Source: Longispora fulva (GTDB taxonomy: Bacteria > Actinomycetota > Actinomycetes > Mycobacteriales > Micromonosporaceae). Taken from it: a DNA stretch of 64,000 bases. Under the pieces are notes generated by a model. The model saw only the letters and a list, made by a program, of their open reading frames with translations, was not told the origin of the DNA and searched no databases. Where the stretch lies: assembly GCF_015751905.1 (NCBI RefSeq), contig NZ_JADOUF010000001.1:4588001-4652000 (forward strand), written 5' to 3'. Each line of letters starts with the position of its first letter. Position 1 is the stretch's first letter. Below are positions 34,367-43,955 of the stretch, piece after piece. A program made the translations under genes and the position numbers.

Positions 34367-35110
34367 TCATGCCCGGCAGCGGGCCACCGAGTACAGGTGG
34401 CTGTCCGGGAACTCTCCCGCCGTCAGCACCCGCCCCACCACCACCACGGCCGTCCGGACGATCCCGGCTTCCTCGACCTGCCCGGCGATGTCGGACAACG
34501 TCCCCCGCACGATCAGCTCGTCCTCGCGCGAGGCACGCGCCACCACCGCCACCGGGCAGTCCGCCCCGTAGTTCGGCACCAGCTCGTCGACGAGCTCGCG
34601 CAGCCGCTGCACCGCGAGATGCAGCACCATGGTGGACGCCGACCGTCCCAGCGACGGCAGGTCCTCCCCCGGCGGCATCGGCGTGGCCCGCGCCGCCGTC
34701 CGGGTCAGGATGACGGTCTGCCCGACCCCGGGCACCGTGAACTCCCGTCCCAGCGCCGCCGCCGCGGCGGCGAACGCCGGCACCCCGGGCGTCACGTCGT
34801 AGGGCACCCCGGCGGCGTCGAGCCGGCGGAGCTGTTCGGCCATCGCGGAGAACACCGACGGGTCGCCGGAGTGCAGCCGGGCCACGTCGAGGCCGGCGGC
34901 GTGCGCGGTGACCAGTTCGTCGACGATCTGGTCCAGGTTCAGCTGAGCGGTGTCGACGAGGCGCGCGCCGGGCGGGCAGTGCGCCAGGAGTTCGACGGGC
35001 ACGAGGCTGCCGGCGTACAGGCAGACCGGGGAGGCGGCGATCAGGTCCCGGCCGCGTACCGTGATCAGGTCCGCCGCGCCGGGGCCGGCCCCGATGAAGT
35101 GCACTGTCAT
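34367..35110 (-). CDS. cobM: Precorrin-4 C11-methyltransferase
   Basis: A 247-aa tetrapyrrole methylase. N-terminal [17 protein letters not shown] is the SAM-binding glycine-rich start; [27 protein letters not shown] and [13 protein letters not shown] are the CobM/CbiF signatures. It adds the C-11 methyl group. ATG 35110 overlaps the cobL stop (ATGA), making it the last gene of the leftward acyl-CoA synthetase, PPOX protein, cobL, cobM operon. Confidence 0.95.
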   Translation of the reverse strand: MTVHFIGAGPGAADLITVRGRDLIAASPVCLYAGSLVPVELLAHCPPGARLVDTAQLNLDQIVDELVTAHAAGLDVARLHSGDPSVFSAMAEQLRRLDAAGVPYDVTPGVPAFAAAAAALGREFTVPGVGQTVILTRTAARATPMPPGEDLPSLGRSASTMVLHLAVQRLRELVDELVPNYGADCPVAVVARASREDELIVRGTLSDIAGQVEEAGIVRTAVVVVGRVLTAGEFPDSHLYSVARCRA

Positions 35111-36348
35111 TCCTTGACCACCGTCCACTGTGTGACGGGCATGGCGGGGCGCCAGCCCGTGAATCCGCCGACCGGCGCGGCCCTGGCCACCGCGATCCGG
35201 GTGAGGTCGCCGCCGAGGGTGCCGAAACGCGCCGCGACCACGGCCTCGGTCTCCAGGGTGACCGCGTTGGCGACGAGCCGGCCGCCGGGCCGCAGCGCGT
35301 CCCAGCACGCGTCGACGACCCCGGGGACCGTGAGCCCGCCGCCGACGAACACGGCGTCGGGGGCGTCGAGGCCGCCGAGCGCCTCGGGGGCCCGGCCGGC
35401 GACGATCCGGAGTCCGGGCACGCCCAGGGCTGCGGCGTTGGCCGCGATTCTGGCCAGCCGGTCCGGGTGCGACTCGATCGCGAGCGCCCGGCAGGTCACA
35501 TGGCTGCGCATCCACTCGATGCCGATGCTGCCGTTGCCGGCGCCGACGTCCCAGAGGAGTTCGCCGGGGCGGGGCGCGAGCCGGGCCAGGGTGAGCGCCC
35601 GGATCTCGCGCTTGGTGAGCTGCCCGTCGTGGTCGTAGGACTCGTCGGGCAGGCCGGGGACCCGGGAGGCGGGCGGTTCGGGGCACTCGACGGCGATCAC
35701 GTTCAGCGGATCAAGATCTTCGAAGGACCATGATTCCGCGGTACCCGTGAGCCGGCGCTCCACCGGCCCGCCCAGCTGTTCGAGGACGGTGAGCCGGCTG
35801 GCCCCGTACCCGTGTGCGGTCAGGAAGGACGCCACGGCGGCGGGTGAGCGGCCGTCTGCGCTGAGCACGAGGAAACGTCCGCCGGGGTGGATCGCCTCGA
35901 CGGGCCGGCCGACGACGGAGTGGACCGGGGTGTCCTGCACGGCCCAGCCCAGCCGCGCGCAGGCCAGCGCCACCGAGGACGGGTGCGGCAGGACCCGGAC
36001 GGCGTCGGGGCCGAGCAGCCGGATCAGGGTGGAGCCGATGCCGTAGAACAACGGATCGCCGCTGGCCAGGACGCACACGTCGCGGCCTTCGAGCCGGCCG
36101 AGGAGCGCCGGCAGGCCGGGGGCGAGCGGGGTCGGAAGCGTGATCCGTTCGGGCCCGACACGGCCGTTGTGTTCGGACGACGAGGCGTCGCCCCGGCGCC
36201 GGCCACCGGAGGCGACCGGATCGCCGCTCGGGACCAGGTCCAACTGGCGGGGGCTGCCGACCAGCACCTCCGCGGCGGCGATGGCGGCCCGCGATCCCGG
36301 GGCCAGCCCCGCCCAGCCGTCCGCGCCGATCCCCACCACCGTGATCAT
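35107..36348 (-). CDS. cobL: Precorrin-6Y C5,15-methyltransferase (decarboxylating)
   Basis: A 413-aa fusion of CbiE (about 1-215) and CbiT (about 225-413). CbiE part: [13 protein letters not shown] and [20 protein letters not shown]. CbiT part: Rossmann methyltransferase with [18 protein letters not shown] and [12 protein letters not shown]. It methylates C-5 and C-15 and removes a carboxyl group. A short low-complexity insert ([15 protein letters not shown]) near residues 48-64 is unusual for the CbiE domain. ATG 36348 overlaps the stop of the PPOX gene by four bases. Confidence 0.94.
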   Translation of the reverse strand: MITVVGIGADGWAGLAPGSRAAIAAAEVLVGSPRQLDLVPSGDPVASGGRRRGDASSSEHNGRVGPERITLPTPLAPGLPALLGRLEGRDVCVLASGDPLFYGIGSTLIRLLGPDAVRVLPHPSSVALACARLGWAVQDTPVHSVVGRPVEAIHPGGRFLVLSADGRSPAAVASFLTAHGYGASRLTVLEQLGGPVERRLTGTAESWSFEDLDPLNVIAVECPEPPASRVPGLPDESYDHDGQLTKREIRALTLARLAPRPGELLWDVGAGNGSIGIEWMRSHVTCRALAIESHPDRLARIAANAAALGVPGLRIVAGRAPEALGGLDAPDAVFVGGGLTVPGVVDACWDALRPGGRLVANAVTLETEAVVAARFGTLGGDLTRIAVARAAPVGGFTGWRPAMPVTQWTVVKE

Positions 36349-36734
36349 CGGACGTTCCCGAGGATCCGGGTCACCGTGATCTCCAGGACCACCCGCTCGG
36401 GATTCTCCCGGGGCTGCTTGTAGCGGGCGGAGTAGCGGGCCACCGCGTCGACCACCGACTCCGGGTCGTCGCGCAGTACCGCGATGCCCTCCAGGGTGGA
36501 CCACCGCCGGCCGTCGACCTGGCACACCGCGACCCGGACCCCCTCGGCCCCGGCCGCCCGGACCCGGCGCGCCTTGAACGAGGTGCCCGAGGAGATCACC
36601 CGGGCGATGCCGGCGTCCGCGTCGAGGGTGACCCCGACCGGCGCGACGTGCGGGGTGCCGTCGCGGCGGATCGTGGTCAGCGTGCTCAGGTGCCGCTCGG
36701 TCCAGAACTCGCGAAAAGCGTCACTCACCTGCAT
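36345..36734 (-). CDS. PPOX-class flavin/F420-dependent protein
   Basis: A 129-aa split-barrel protein of the pyridoxamine-5'-phosphate-oxidase-like class (PPOX), many actinobacterial members of which use F420. Visible: FREFWTERHLSTLTTIRRDGTPHVAPVGV, RVISSGTSFKARRVRAAG, and VDGRRWSTLEGIAVL. It may reduce an unknown substrate. It is embedded between the acyl-CoA synthetase (10-base overlap) and cobL (4-base overlap), so it is translated with the corrin enzymes; whether it takes part in that pathway is unknown. Confidence 0.82.
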   Translation of the reverse strand: MQVSDAFREFWTERHLSTLTTIRRDGTPHVAPVGVTLDADAGIARVISSGTSFKARRVRAAGAEGVRVAVCQVDGRRWSTLEGIAVLRDDPESVVDAVARYSARYKQPRENPERVVLEITVTRILGNVR

Positions 36735-38014
36735 AACAGCTTCTTCTGTACCTTTCCCATGGCGTTGCGCGGCAGGGCCCCGACGAGGACCACCCGCCGG
36801 GGGCGCTTGTGCACGGACAGCTCGCGGGCCACGAAGTCGATCAGGTCGCGGGCCGTCACCCCGGAGGCGACCACGAAGGCGACCACCTCCTGGCCCAGGT
36901 CCTCGTGCGGCATGCCGACGACGGCGGCCTCCCGGACTCCCGGGTGCGCGAGCAGGGCGTTCTCGACCTCGCCGGCCCCGATCCGGTACCCGCCGGACTT
37001 GATCAGGTCCGTGGACGCCCTGCCCACGATCCGGTACTGACCGTCGACCAGCTCCGCGATGTCCCCGGTCGCGAACCAGCCGTCCTCGGTGAACGGCGAC
37101 GGCCGGTTCAGGTACCCGTCGAACAGGGTCGTGCCCCTGACCTGCAGTTCGCCGTCCTCGCCGGCCAGCCGGGCTTCGACCCCGGCGAGGGGCGTGCCGA
37201 CATGTCCGGGGCGGCGTTCGCCGTCGGCGCGGGAGCTGATGGTGATCAGGGTCTCCGTCATGCCGTACCGCTCGACCGGCCGGTGACCGGTCAGTTCCTC
37301 GAGACGTGCGAACACCGGCACCGGCAGGGCGGCGCTGCCGGAGACCAGCAGCCGGGCCGCGCGCAGCTCCCGGGCAGCGTCGGGCTCGGCGACGATCCGG
37401 GACCAGACGGTCGGGACGCCGAAGTAGAGGGTGCCCCTTGCTGAAGCATAGGTAGCCGGCGCGGGGCGGCCGGTGTGCACGAGCCGGGAGCCGGTCCGCA
37501 GCGCGCCGAGCAGGCCGAGGACCAGGCCGTGCACGTGGAACAGCGGCAGGCCGTGCACGAGGGTGTCGTCGGGGGTCCACGCCCAGGCCTCGGCGAGCGC
37601 GTCGAGGTCGGCGGCGAGCGCGGCGGCGGACAGTTGCACGCCCTTGGGGGCTCCCGTGGTGCCGCTGGTGTAGAGGATCAGCGCTGCGTCGCCGGCGATC
37701 CGGGGGCCGTCGCCGGGCAGGTCCGCCACGGCCACCGCGCCCGAGTCCGACAGCACGTGGTCGCGTTCCAGAGGACCCGCGTCCGGCGCCATCGGCACCA
37801 CCGGCACCCCGGCGAGCAGCCCGGCGACCACGGCCACGACCGTGTCCAGCGAGGCCGTCGCGTGCACCGCCAGGGCCGGCGCGCCCGTGGCCCGGTCCGC
37901 CAGTCGCTGGGCCCGGTCGCGCAGGTTCTCCCAGCTCGTGGCCTCGCCGTCGACCACCACGGCGTCGGGCCGGTCACCGAACGCCCCACTCAGGGCGGGC
38001 AGCAGATCGGTCAC
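36725..38014 (-). CDS. AMP-forming acyl-CoA synthetase (malonyl-CoA synthetase-like)
   Basis: A 429-aa adenylate-forming ligase. The AMP-binding P-loop reads LILYTSGTTGAPKGV; later motifs are YGMTET, DGWFATGDIAEL, GRASTDLIKSGGYRIGAGEVE and the C-terminal PRNAMGKVQKK with the catalytic Lys. It is shorter than typical long-chain ligases (above 500 aa) and closest in type to MatB/FadD36-like enzymes that activate malonate or short acids. GTG 38014 is chosen because AGGAGG lies 5 bases upstream. First gene of the operon that runs into cobL-cobM. Confidence 0.85.
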   Translation of the reverse strand: MTDLLPALSGAFGDRPDAVVVDGEATSWENLRDRAQRLADRATGAPALAVHATASLDTVVAVVAGLLAGVPVVPMAPDAGPLERDHVLSDSGAVAVADLPGDGPRIAGDAALILYTSGTTGAPKGVQLSAAALAADLDALAEAWAWTPDDTLVHGLPLFHVHGLVLGLLGALRTGSRLVHTGRPAPATYASARGTLYFGVPTVWSRIVAEPDAARELRAARLLVSGSAALPVPVFARLEELTGHRPVERYGMTETLITISSRADGERRPGHVGTPLAGVEARLAGEDGELQVRGTTLFDGYLNRPSPFTEDGWFATGDIAELVDGQYRIVGRASTDLIKSGGYRIGAGEVENALLAHPGVREAAVVGMPHEDLGQEVVAFVVASGVTARDLIDFVARELSVHKRPRRVVLVGALPRNAMGKVQKKLLCR

Positions 38015-38058
38015 GGTTCCTCCTCGCAAGTTCGTGGGTCGTGCCCCCGCCGCCAGAC

Positions 38059-38070
38059 TAGGCTGCGGCC
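38059..38070 (+). promoter_or_regulatory. Leaderless promoter -10 box (TAGGCT)
   Basis: TAGGCT (38059-38064), 6 bases before ATG 38071; no ribosome binding site. Confidence 0.48.
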
Positions 38071-38532
38071 ATGATCCTCAGAACGGCCGGCTTCGCCGAG
38101 ATCACGACCACCATCCTGTACTCGCTGCTGCGGCTGCGCTCCGAGGTCTTCGTCGTCGAGCAGAACTGCGTGTACCCGGATCTCGACGGTCGCGACCTCG
38201 AACCCGGCACCCTGCACGTCTGGCTGGCCGAGGGCGAGCAGGTCACGGCGTGCCTGCGGGTCCTCGACGAGCCGGACGGCGCGGCCCGGATCGGCCGGGT
38301 GGTGGTGGCCCCGGCCTGGCGCGGCAAGGGACTGGGCGACCAGCTGGTGGCCGGCGCGCTGACCGCGATCGGGGACCGGCCGGTCCGGCTGGAGTCGCAG
38401 AGCGGCGTGACCGCGCTGTACGCCCGGCACGGCTTCACGGTCAGCGGCCCCGACTACGTCGAGGACGGCATCCCGCACACGCCGATGTTCCGCCCGGCCC
38501 CGTCGAGCCAGCCCCCGCCCGCCGGCGGCTAG
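38071..38532 (+). CDS. GNAT-family acetyltransferase, ElaA-like
   Basis: A 153-aa GNAT. The N-terminal half has LYSLLRLRSEVFVVEQNCVYPDLDGRD, the typical start of the ElaA subgroup, and the CoA-binding motif A is RIGRVVVAPAWRGKGLGDQL (about 69-88). ElaA-type enzymes acetylate unknown substrates. The C-terminus ends in a Pro/Gly-rich tail. It stands alone, divergent from the acyl-CoA synthetase operon (56 bases between starts) and convergent with hemQ. Confidence 0.88.
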   Translation: MILRTAGFAEITTTILYSLLRLRSEVFVVEQNCVYPDLDGRDLEPGTLHVWLAEGEQVTACLRVLDEPDGAARIGRVVVAPAWRGKGLGDQLVAGALTAIGDRPVRLESQSGVTALYARHGFTVSGPDYVEDGIPHTPMFRPAPSSQPPPAGG

Positions 38533-38594
38533 CCCAGGGCCTCGACGGCGACCGGCCCGGCCGCGCGGCGTGCGACCGGGCAGGCGACCGGCGG

Positions 38595-39293
38595 CTACGG
38601 AAGGGCCGCGAGGATCTCGCTCAGCTCGCGCCGGCGCCCCGTGTAGAACGGGACCTCCTCGCGCACGTGCCGGCGGGCGTCGGAGGCGCGCAGGTGCCGC
38701 ATCAGGTCGACGATCCGGTACAGCTCGTCGGCCTCGAACGCCAGCATCCACTCGTAGTCGCCGAGCGCGAAGCTGGCCACGGTGTTGGTCCGCACGTCCG
38801 GGTACTCCCGGGCCATCTTCCCGTGCGCGGCGAGCATGGCCCGCCGCTCCTCCTCCGGCAGCAGGTACCACTCGTAGGAGCGCACGAACGGGTACACACA
38901 GACGTACTTGAGCGGTGCCTGCCCGGCCAGGAACGCCGGGATGTGGCTCCGGTTGAACTCGGCCGGCCGGTGCAGCGCGAACTGCGACCACACCGGCTCC
39001 AGCACCCGGCCGAGCTTGGTGTGCCGCAGCGCGGACCAGGCGTCCTGGAGGACGTCGCTGTCGGGGGCGTGCCACCAGATCATCAGGTCGGCGTCGGCGC
39101 GCAGGCCCGACACCTCGTACGTACCGCGCACGACCAGGTCCTTCGCCCCGAACTGGGCGAAGACGTCCTCGACCTCGGCGGCGATGTCACCGCGCATGGA
39201 GGGCAGCTTCTCGGTCGCCCGGAACACCGACCACGCGGTGTACCGGATGGTGTCGTTGAGTTCGTTGATCCGGGACGCGTTCGGGTTGCTCAT
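38595..39293 (-). CDS. hemQ: Coproheme decarboxylase / heme-synthesising HemQ
   Basis: A 232-aa protein of the chlorite-dismutase-like fold (HemQ/ChdC), which decarboxylates coproheme to heme b with peroxide in the coproporphyrin-dependent route of Gram-positive bacteria. Key parts: YTAWSVFRATEKL, MIWWHAPDSDVLQD, the YVCVYPFVRSYEWYLLPEEER block with the active-site Tyr, MLAAHGKMAREYPDVRTNT with the heme-ligand His in the AHGK motif, and FALGDYEWMLAFEAD. It belongs with hemY (40319) and hemE (42863), which follow on the same strand upstream. Confidence 0.94.
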   Translation of the reverse strand: MSNPNASRINELNDTIRYTAWSVFRATEKLPSMRGDIAAEVEDVFAQFGAKDLVVRGTYEVSGLRADADLMIWWHAPDSDVLQDAWSALRHTKLGRVLEPVWSQFALHRPAEFNRSHIPAFLAGQAPLKYVCVYPFVRSYEWYLLPEEERRAMLAAHGKMAREYPDVRTNTVASFALGDYEWMLAFEADELYRIVDLMRHLRASDARRHVREEVPFYTGRRRELSEILAALP

Positions 39294-39308
39294 GCCCCCA
39301 TCTTGCCC

Positions 39309-39352
39309 GTCCGGCGACCGCCCGGCCCCTGGGGGTCAGGCGGTCGCCGGAC
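39309..39352 (-). terminator. Long hairpin after the MerR gene
   Basis: GTCCGGCGACCGCC (39309-39322) is perfectly complementary to GGCGGTCGCCGGAC (39339-39352) with a 16-base loop. It lies between the MerR gene end (39357) and the hemQ start (39293). No T tract; probably terminates or attenuates leftward transcription. Confidence 0.6.
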
Positions 39353-39356
39353 AGGG

Positions 39357-40295
39357 TCAGGCGCGCAGCGCCGCCACCAGCCAGGCGAAGCCGTGCATCC
39401 GGCTCGGCCAGACAGGCCAGCCGTTGATGGTGCCGATCAGCTGCCAGTAGCGCTCGACCCGGGCGTCGGAGCCGACCTCGACCTGCTCGATGAGCCAGGT
39501 CCGGAACTCGGGGGTGTCCGGTCCGCCGTGCCCGGCGACGAACAGCCCGACCAGCTCGTCGATGATGGCCCGGCCCTCGGCCGACGTCGGGTCCACCCCG
39601 GCATCGGCGGCGGCGACCCCGCGCTCGCTGAACTCCATCCCGGCCTGTTCCCAGCCCTCGTAGGACCGGGCGTGGTCCTGCGATTCCCGGTCGGCCGCGT
39701 GCAGTTCGGCCATCCGGCGGGTCCGGGTCCGGAAGTCCGGGTCCCCGACCAGCTCGGCCAGCTCGATCCACGCCTCGACCTGGGTCGGGGTCGGATCGTC
39801 GGGCAACTCCGGCATCGTGGTCCGCAGCTTTGCGGCGAACTCCGGGTTGACGTCCAGGTCCGCGAACACCTCGTCGTGGAAGTCGGTCAGCATCTGCCGG
39901 CGTTCGGCGTCGGACAGCCGGGCGAGTTTGTGCATGAGGCTCATCTCCTTCGGGTCAGAGCCCCGTTTGGCCACGGCGCGCAGTACGGCCCTGCGCAGGC
40001 GCAACGTGGCGATCTGCGCGTCCAGGGCTTCGACGTGCATCGTCGCGACCTCGGCGATCCCCAGCTCCCGGTCGAGGACCCGCCGGATGGTGGCGAGGTC
40101 CACGCCCAGGTCGCGCAGGGTGCGCACCAGGTCGAGGCGGGCGAGCGCGTCGAGGTCGTACAGCCGGTAGCCGACGGGGCTGCGGTCGGTCGGCGGCACC
40201 AGCCCGGCGTCGGAGTAGTACCGGATCGTCTTGACCGACAGGCCGGTCCGCCGGGCCAGGTCACCGATGCCGTAGAGCGGGTGTTCGCCTTCCAT
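39357..40295 (-). CDS. MerR-family transcription regulator
   Basis: A 312-aa regulator. The MerR winged-helix domain is at about 7-75 (YGIGDLARRTGLSVKTIRYY, the classic helix-turn-helix, then GYRLYDLDALARL). A coiled dimer helix follows, then a C-terminal effector domain of about 190 residues with the helical TipAS-like pattern but without an obvious drug-binding Cys. Placed between hemQ and hemY on the same strand, 23 bases from the hemY end, it may regulate the heme genes; this is inference from position. Start ATG 40295. Confidence 0.85.
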   Translation of the reverse strand: MEGEHPLYGIGDLARRTGLSVKTIRYYSDAGLVPPTDRSPVGYRLYDLDALARLDLVRTLRDLGVDLATIRRVLDRELGIAEVATMHVEALDAQIATLRLRRAVLRAVAKRGSDPKEMSLMHKLARLSDAERRQMLTDFHDEVFADLDVNPEFAAKLRTTMPELPDDPTPTQVEAWIELAELVGDPDFRTRTRRMAELHAADRESQDHARSYEGWEQAGMEFSERGVAAADAGVDPTSAEGRAIIDELVGLFVAGHGGPDTPEFRTWLIEQVEVGSDARVERYWQLIGTINGWPVWPSRMHGFAWLVAALRA

Positions 40296-40318
40296 GCCGC
40301 TAACCCTCGGGTCTCCCG

Positions 40319-41704
40319 TCAGTGGAGAGTCAAGTGCTCTGCGGCGGCCGTCCCGGACCGCACGCACGCCGGGATGCCGACCCCGTCGTAGCCGGCTCCG
40401 GCCAGACTGATCGTCGGGTCGCCGTCGAGTGCCGCCCGCGCGCGCCGCACCCTGTCCAGGTGCCCCGGGGTGTACTGCGGCAGCGCCCCGCCCCACCGGC
40501 GCACGTACGCGTCGACGGGTACCGGCAGCTCCCGGCCCAGCAGGTCGGCCAGCTCGCCGCGGACGAGGTCGACCAGCTCGCCGTCGGGGCGTTGCAGGAC
40601 CCGCTCGTCGCCGTAGCGCCCGAGGGACGCGCGGACCAGGCTCAGGTCCGGGGCGGCCAGGTGCGGCCACTTGCGGTCGATGAAGGTGACGGCCTTGGTG
40701 GCGTACCCCTCGGAGGCCGGCACCAGGAAACCCGACATCTCGGGCATCTGTATGCCGGGGAACGCCAGCGAGACCAGGGCCACACTCGCGTAGTCCAGGA
40801 CGCCGATCTCGTCGGCCGCCGCCGGGCAGTACTCGTGCAGCAGCCGGGCGGCCGGGCGGGCCGGCAGTGCGAGGACCACGCCGTCGGCCTCGATCACCTC
40901 CGGCGAACGGGTCGACCCGATCACCAGCCGCCACCCGGTCGGCGTCCGGGCCAGCTCCCGGACCGGCAGCCCGAGCCGCAGCTCCGCGCCAGACGCCTCG
41001 GCCAGGGCCTGGACCAGGGCGGTCATCCCCCCGACGATCGTCCCGAACACCGGCCGGGCGGCCGCCGTCGGGGAGCCGGCCCCGGCGGCGAGGCCCGTCG
41101 CCGGGCCGGTCGGGGTGCCCAGCGCGAGGCGGACGGCGCCGACCAGCGTGTCGCACCGGCGGGCCGCCGCGGCCAGAGTGGGCAGGGTCACGGCGAGGGA
41201 GAGCTGGTCGGCGCGCCCGGCGTACACGCCGCCGAGCATCGGATCCACGAGCCGGTCGACCACCTCCCCTCCGAACCGGGCCCGGACCAGCTCGCCGACC
41301 GAGATGTCGGCCCCGGGGGCCAGCAGCGGGCCATGGGTGACCGGTTCCGGGGTGGCCTTCGCGAGCCCGGCGAGCGCCGCCAGGTCCCCCGGCACGCCGA
41401 CCAGGGTGCCCGCCGGGATCGGATGCAGCCGCCCCTTCAGCGCGATCGCCGCCGGGGCCCCGGACGGGTGCACGACCTGAAGTCCCAGGTCAGCGGCCAG
41501 CTGGGGCACCGCAGGGTCCCGGGACAGGAACGCCTCGGCCCCGGCCTCCACCGGCAGGTCCGCGAGCGTCGCCGACCGCAGTTTGCCGCCGAGCTCCGGC
41601 GCCTGGTCCACGACAGTGAGCCGGATCTCCGGCTGGCGCTGCCGGAGCCGGTACGCCGCGGTCAACCCGGCCACGCCTCCGCCGACGATCACGATATGTG
41701 CCAC
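40319..41704 (-). CDS. hemY: Coproporphyrinogen III / protoporphyrinogen oxidase HemY
   Basis: A 461-aa FAD enzyme. The N-terminus has the dinucleotide motif IVIVGGGVAGLTAAYRLRQ and the second FAD contact LVVDQAPELGGKLRS-like VVDQAPELGGKLRS; the C-terminus has the second GG region LAGAGYDGVGIPACVRSG. It oxidises coproporphyrinogen III to coproporphyrin III, feeding HemQ. Starts: GTG 41704 is chosen for its distance from GAGGA; GTG 41710 would add two residues. Together with hemQ and hemE it outlines the late coproporphyrin-dependent heme pathway. Confidence 0.92.
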   Translation of the reverse strand: MAHIVIVGGGVAGLTAAYRLRQRQPEIRLTVVDQAPELGGKLRSATLADLPVEAGAEAFLSRDPAVPQLAADLGLQVVHPSGAPAAIALKGRLHPIPAGTLVGVPGDLAALAGLAKATPEPVTHGPLLAPGADISVGELVRARFGGEVVDRLVDPMLGGVYAGRADQLSLAVTLPTLAAAARRCDTLVGAVRLALGTPTGPATGLAAGAGSPTAAARPVFGTIVGGMTALVQALAEASGAELRLGLPVRELARTPTGWRLVIGSTRSPEVIEADGVVLALPARPAARLLHEYCPAAADEIGVLDYASVALVSLAFPGIQMPEMSGFLVPASEGYATKAVTFIDRKWPHLAAPDLSLVRASLGRYGDERVLQRPDGELVDLVRGELADLLGRELPVPVDAYVRRWGGALPQYTPGHLDRVRRARAALDGDPTISLAGAGYDGVGIPACVRSGTAAAEHLTLH

Positions 41705-41768
41705 GCCCACATCCTCTCGTAACGAAAAGCCACTAGCAGAGTGCGCCCCGACAAGTCAGACTCGAAAC

Positions 41769-42569
41769 GTGAACATCGCAGCTCTTGCCCATGATCCATT
41801 GACGCCGGCCGCAGAACTGGCCGCCGCCGTCTACTCGTGCGAGGACCCACTCGAGCTGCCCGTGATCCTCGCACTCGCCGACCACGACGACCCTCAGGTC
41901 CGCCAGGCGGTGGCCGCACAACTGCCACTGCTGGCCGACCCGAAACCGGAGGCGGTGATCGCCGCGCTGCTGCGCCTCACCTGCGACCCGTTCCCGGACG
42001 TGCGCGACTGGGCGTGTTTCGCCCTCGGCACCCAGTGCCCCGACATCGACACCCCGGAGCTGCGGGACGCCCTCGCCGCCCGGCTCGCCGACCCGGACAA
42101 CGAGACCCGGTGCGAGGCCCTGTTCGGCCTGGCCCAACGGCGCGACCCCCGGGCCCTGCCCGCCGTCGCCCGCGCCCTGGCCCACGAGAACGTCTGGCTG
42201 ATGGAGATCGAGGCCGCCGGAGCGCTCGGCGACCCCAGTCTGCACACCCTGGTCAGGGGCCACCTCGACGGCTGGCAGGCCGCCGACGTGCCCCGGGTGT
42301 GCGCCGCGCTGCGGCTCACGGATCCCGACGGGGTCGGCGAGGACCTGGTGGACGGCCTGGCCGACTGGTTCCGGCACGGCGGCCCGAGCGCCAAGGACCC
42401 GAAGCCCTACTGGTGGGGCGTCGCCCTCACGATGCTCAACCTGGCGGCGCACAGATCCGTCGACCTGGCCTCAGCGGTCCGCGACCGGCTGATCGGCGAC
42501 GAGTCGGCCCTGGCGGCGCTGTACGGCTCGGGCCTCGCCCAGGACGCCAAGGAACACGGCTGGACCTGA
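41769..42569 (+). CDS. HEAT-repeat protein
   Basis: A 266-aa all-helical protein. Residues 20-170 contain four or five HEAT-type repeats (PVILALADHDDPQVRQAVAA, LRLTCDPFPDVRDWACFALG, LADPDNETRCEALFGLAQRR, ALAHENVWLMEIEAAGAL), the PBS-lyase-like scaffold for protein contacts. GTG 41769 is preceded by CAGACT and six bases, the leaderless position, with C in place of the first T. Divergent from hemY. Partner and role unknown. Confidence 0.82.
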   Translation: MNIAALAHDPLTPAAELAAAVYSCEDPLELPVILALADHDDPQVRQAVAAQLPLLADPKPEAVIAALLRLTCDPFPDVRDWACFALGTQCPDIDTPELRDALAARLADPDNETRCEALFGLAQRRDPRALPAVARALAHENVWLMEIEAAGALGDPSLHTLVRGHLDGWQAADVPRVCAALRLTDPDGVGEDLVDGLADWFRHGGPSAKDPKPYWWGVALTMLNLAAHRSVDLASAVRDRLIGDESALAALYGSGLAQDAKEHGWT

Positions 42570-42862
42570 GCACCACCCCCGCGCGGAGCGTTCCGTGCCG
42601 GGACAGGGAGGGACGTGCCCCACGCTCGTGGGCCGATCCCGATGACGTACTGCCCGTGGACGGTGTGGTCCACGGAAGACCTCCCGGCCGTGGACGACCT
42701 CCACGCGGCACAGACCATGCCGGGACAGCGGACCCGACGCCGTGACGACAACCGGCGCCGACGCCCCGCACAACCAACAGCCTTGACGGGTACGCCGACG
42801 CCCACGCGCCCGGCGACGCCTGACCCCACGTGTCCGGGCCGGGCGGCGGAGCCTCCGCAGGC
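42570..42862. other. 293-base stretch without a convincing gene
   Basis: It contains an 83-codon frame on the plus strand (42615-42866, ending inside hemE) whose product is Pro/Arg/Thr-rich and looks like translated GC-rich filler. There are palindromes: CCGTGGAC (42654-42661) pairs perfectly with GTCCACGG (42668-42675) over a six-base loop. It lies between two convergent genes and probably ends both transcripts. Confidence 0.5.
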
Positions 42863-43864
42863 CTAGTTCTCGTGGACCAGGTCGACGATGCGCTTGAGGG
42901 CGTCCGGGTCGGTGTCCGGCATCACGCCGTGCCCCAGGTTGAACACGTGCCCCGGGGCCTTCGCGCCCTCCGCGAGCACCCGGCGGACCTCCCGCTCGAT
43001 CACCTCGACCGGGGCGAACGGCACGATCGAGTCCAGGTTGCCCTGCACCGCGTAGCCTGCGCCCAGCCGGGCCGAGGCCACGTCCAGCGGGGTGCGCCAG
43101 TCGACGCCCACCACGTCGGCGCCCGCCTCGGCGATGGCCTCCAGCATGTGGCCGGTGCCGACCCCGAAGTGGATCCGGGGCACGGTCAGGCCGTCGAGCA
43201 CCGCCGCGGAGTGCGGCATCGCGTACCGGCGGTAGTCGGCCTCCGACAGCGCGCCCGCCCAGGAGTCGAACAGCTGCACGGTGCGCGCGCCCGCCGCGAT
43301 CTGCACCTCGAGGAACACCCGGGCGATGCCGGCCAGCTTCGCGCACAGGGCGTGCCAGATGTCCGGCGCGCCGTACATCAGAGCCTTGGTGTTGGTGTAG
43401 CTGCGCGACGGGCCGCCCTCGACCAGATAGCTGGCCAGGGTGAACGGCGCGCCGGCGAAACCGATCAGCGGGGTGTCGCCAAGCTCCCCGACGAGCTGGC
43501 GGACGGCCTCCGTGATGTACGGGACGTCCTCGGGGGTCAGATCGCGGATCGCGGCCACGTCGGCTGCCGTGCGGACCGGCTCGTCGAGCACCGGGCCGAC
43601 GCCGGCCTTGATGTCGATCGGCACCCCGACGGCGGCCACCGGCACCACGATGTCGCTGAAGAAGATGGCGGCGTCCACCCCGTACCGCCGGACCGGCTGG
43701 AGAGTGATCTCTGTCACCAGATCGGGCGTCCGGCACGATTCCAGCATGCCGGTCCCGGCGCGGATCTTCCGGTACTCCGGGAGCGAACGCCCAGCCTGGC
43801 GCATGAACCAGACCGGAGTGTGGGGGACGGGTTCACGGCGCACGGCGGCGAGGAAAGCACTCAT
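42863..43864 (-). CDS. hemE: Uroporphyrinogen decarboxylase
   Basis: A 333-aa enzyme converting uroporphyrinogen III to coproporphyrinogen III. Signature [16 protein letters not shown] near the N-terminus holds the Arg residues that bind acetate side chains; later blocks are [40 protein letters not shown] and [15 protein letters not shown] 43864 gives the usual N-terminus; ATG 43873 would add three residues. It is divergent from the DUF3000 gene (104 bases between starts) as in many actinomycetes. Confidence 0.96.
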   Translation of the reverse strand: MSAFLAAVRREPVPHTPVWFMRQAGRSLPEYRKIRAGTGMLESCRTPDLVTEITLQPVRRYGVDAAIFFSDIVVPVAAVGVPIDIKAGVGPVLDEPVRTAADVAAIRDLTPEDVPYITEAVRQLVGELGDTPLIGFAGAPFTLASYLVEGGPSRSYTNTKALMYGAPDIWHALCAKLAGIARVFLEVQIAAGARTVQLFDSWAGALSEADYRRYAMPHSAAVLDGLTVPRIHFGVGTGHMLEAIAEAGADVVGVDWRTPLDVASARLGAGYAVQGNLDSIVPFAPVEVIEREVRRVLAEGAKAPGHVFNLGHGVMPDTDPDALKRIVDLVHEN

Positions 43865-43955
43865 CCCGACCATCGTCGCACGCGCCGCCGGGCGGAGGCC
43901 GAGGGCACCGGGTTCCGCACGGCGCGGCGCGGCCACCCGCGGCCACGCCCGGTCC

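Noticed and set aside
36725-36734. Possible frameshift between the acyl-CoA synthetase and the PPOX gene
   Set aside because: Both proteins have normal ends; the 10-base overlap is a usual coupling arrangement.
42615-42866. 83-codon plus-strand ORF
   Set aside because: Product is low-complexity Pro/Arg/Thr, there is no convincing ribosome binding site, and it runs into hemE. Kept only as a described gap.
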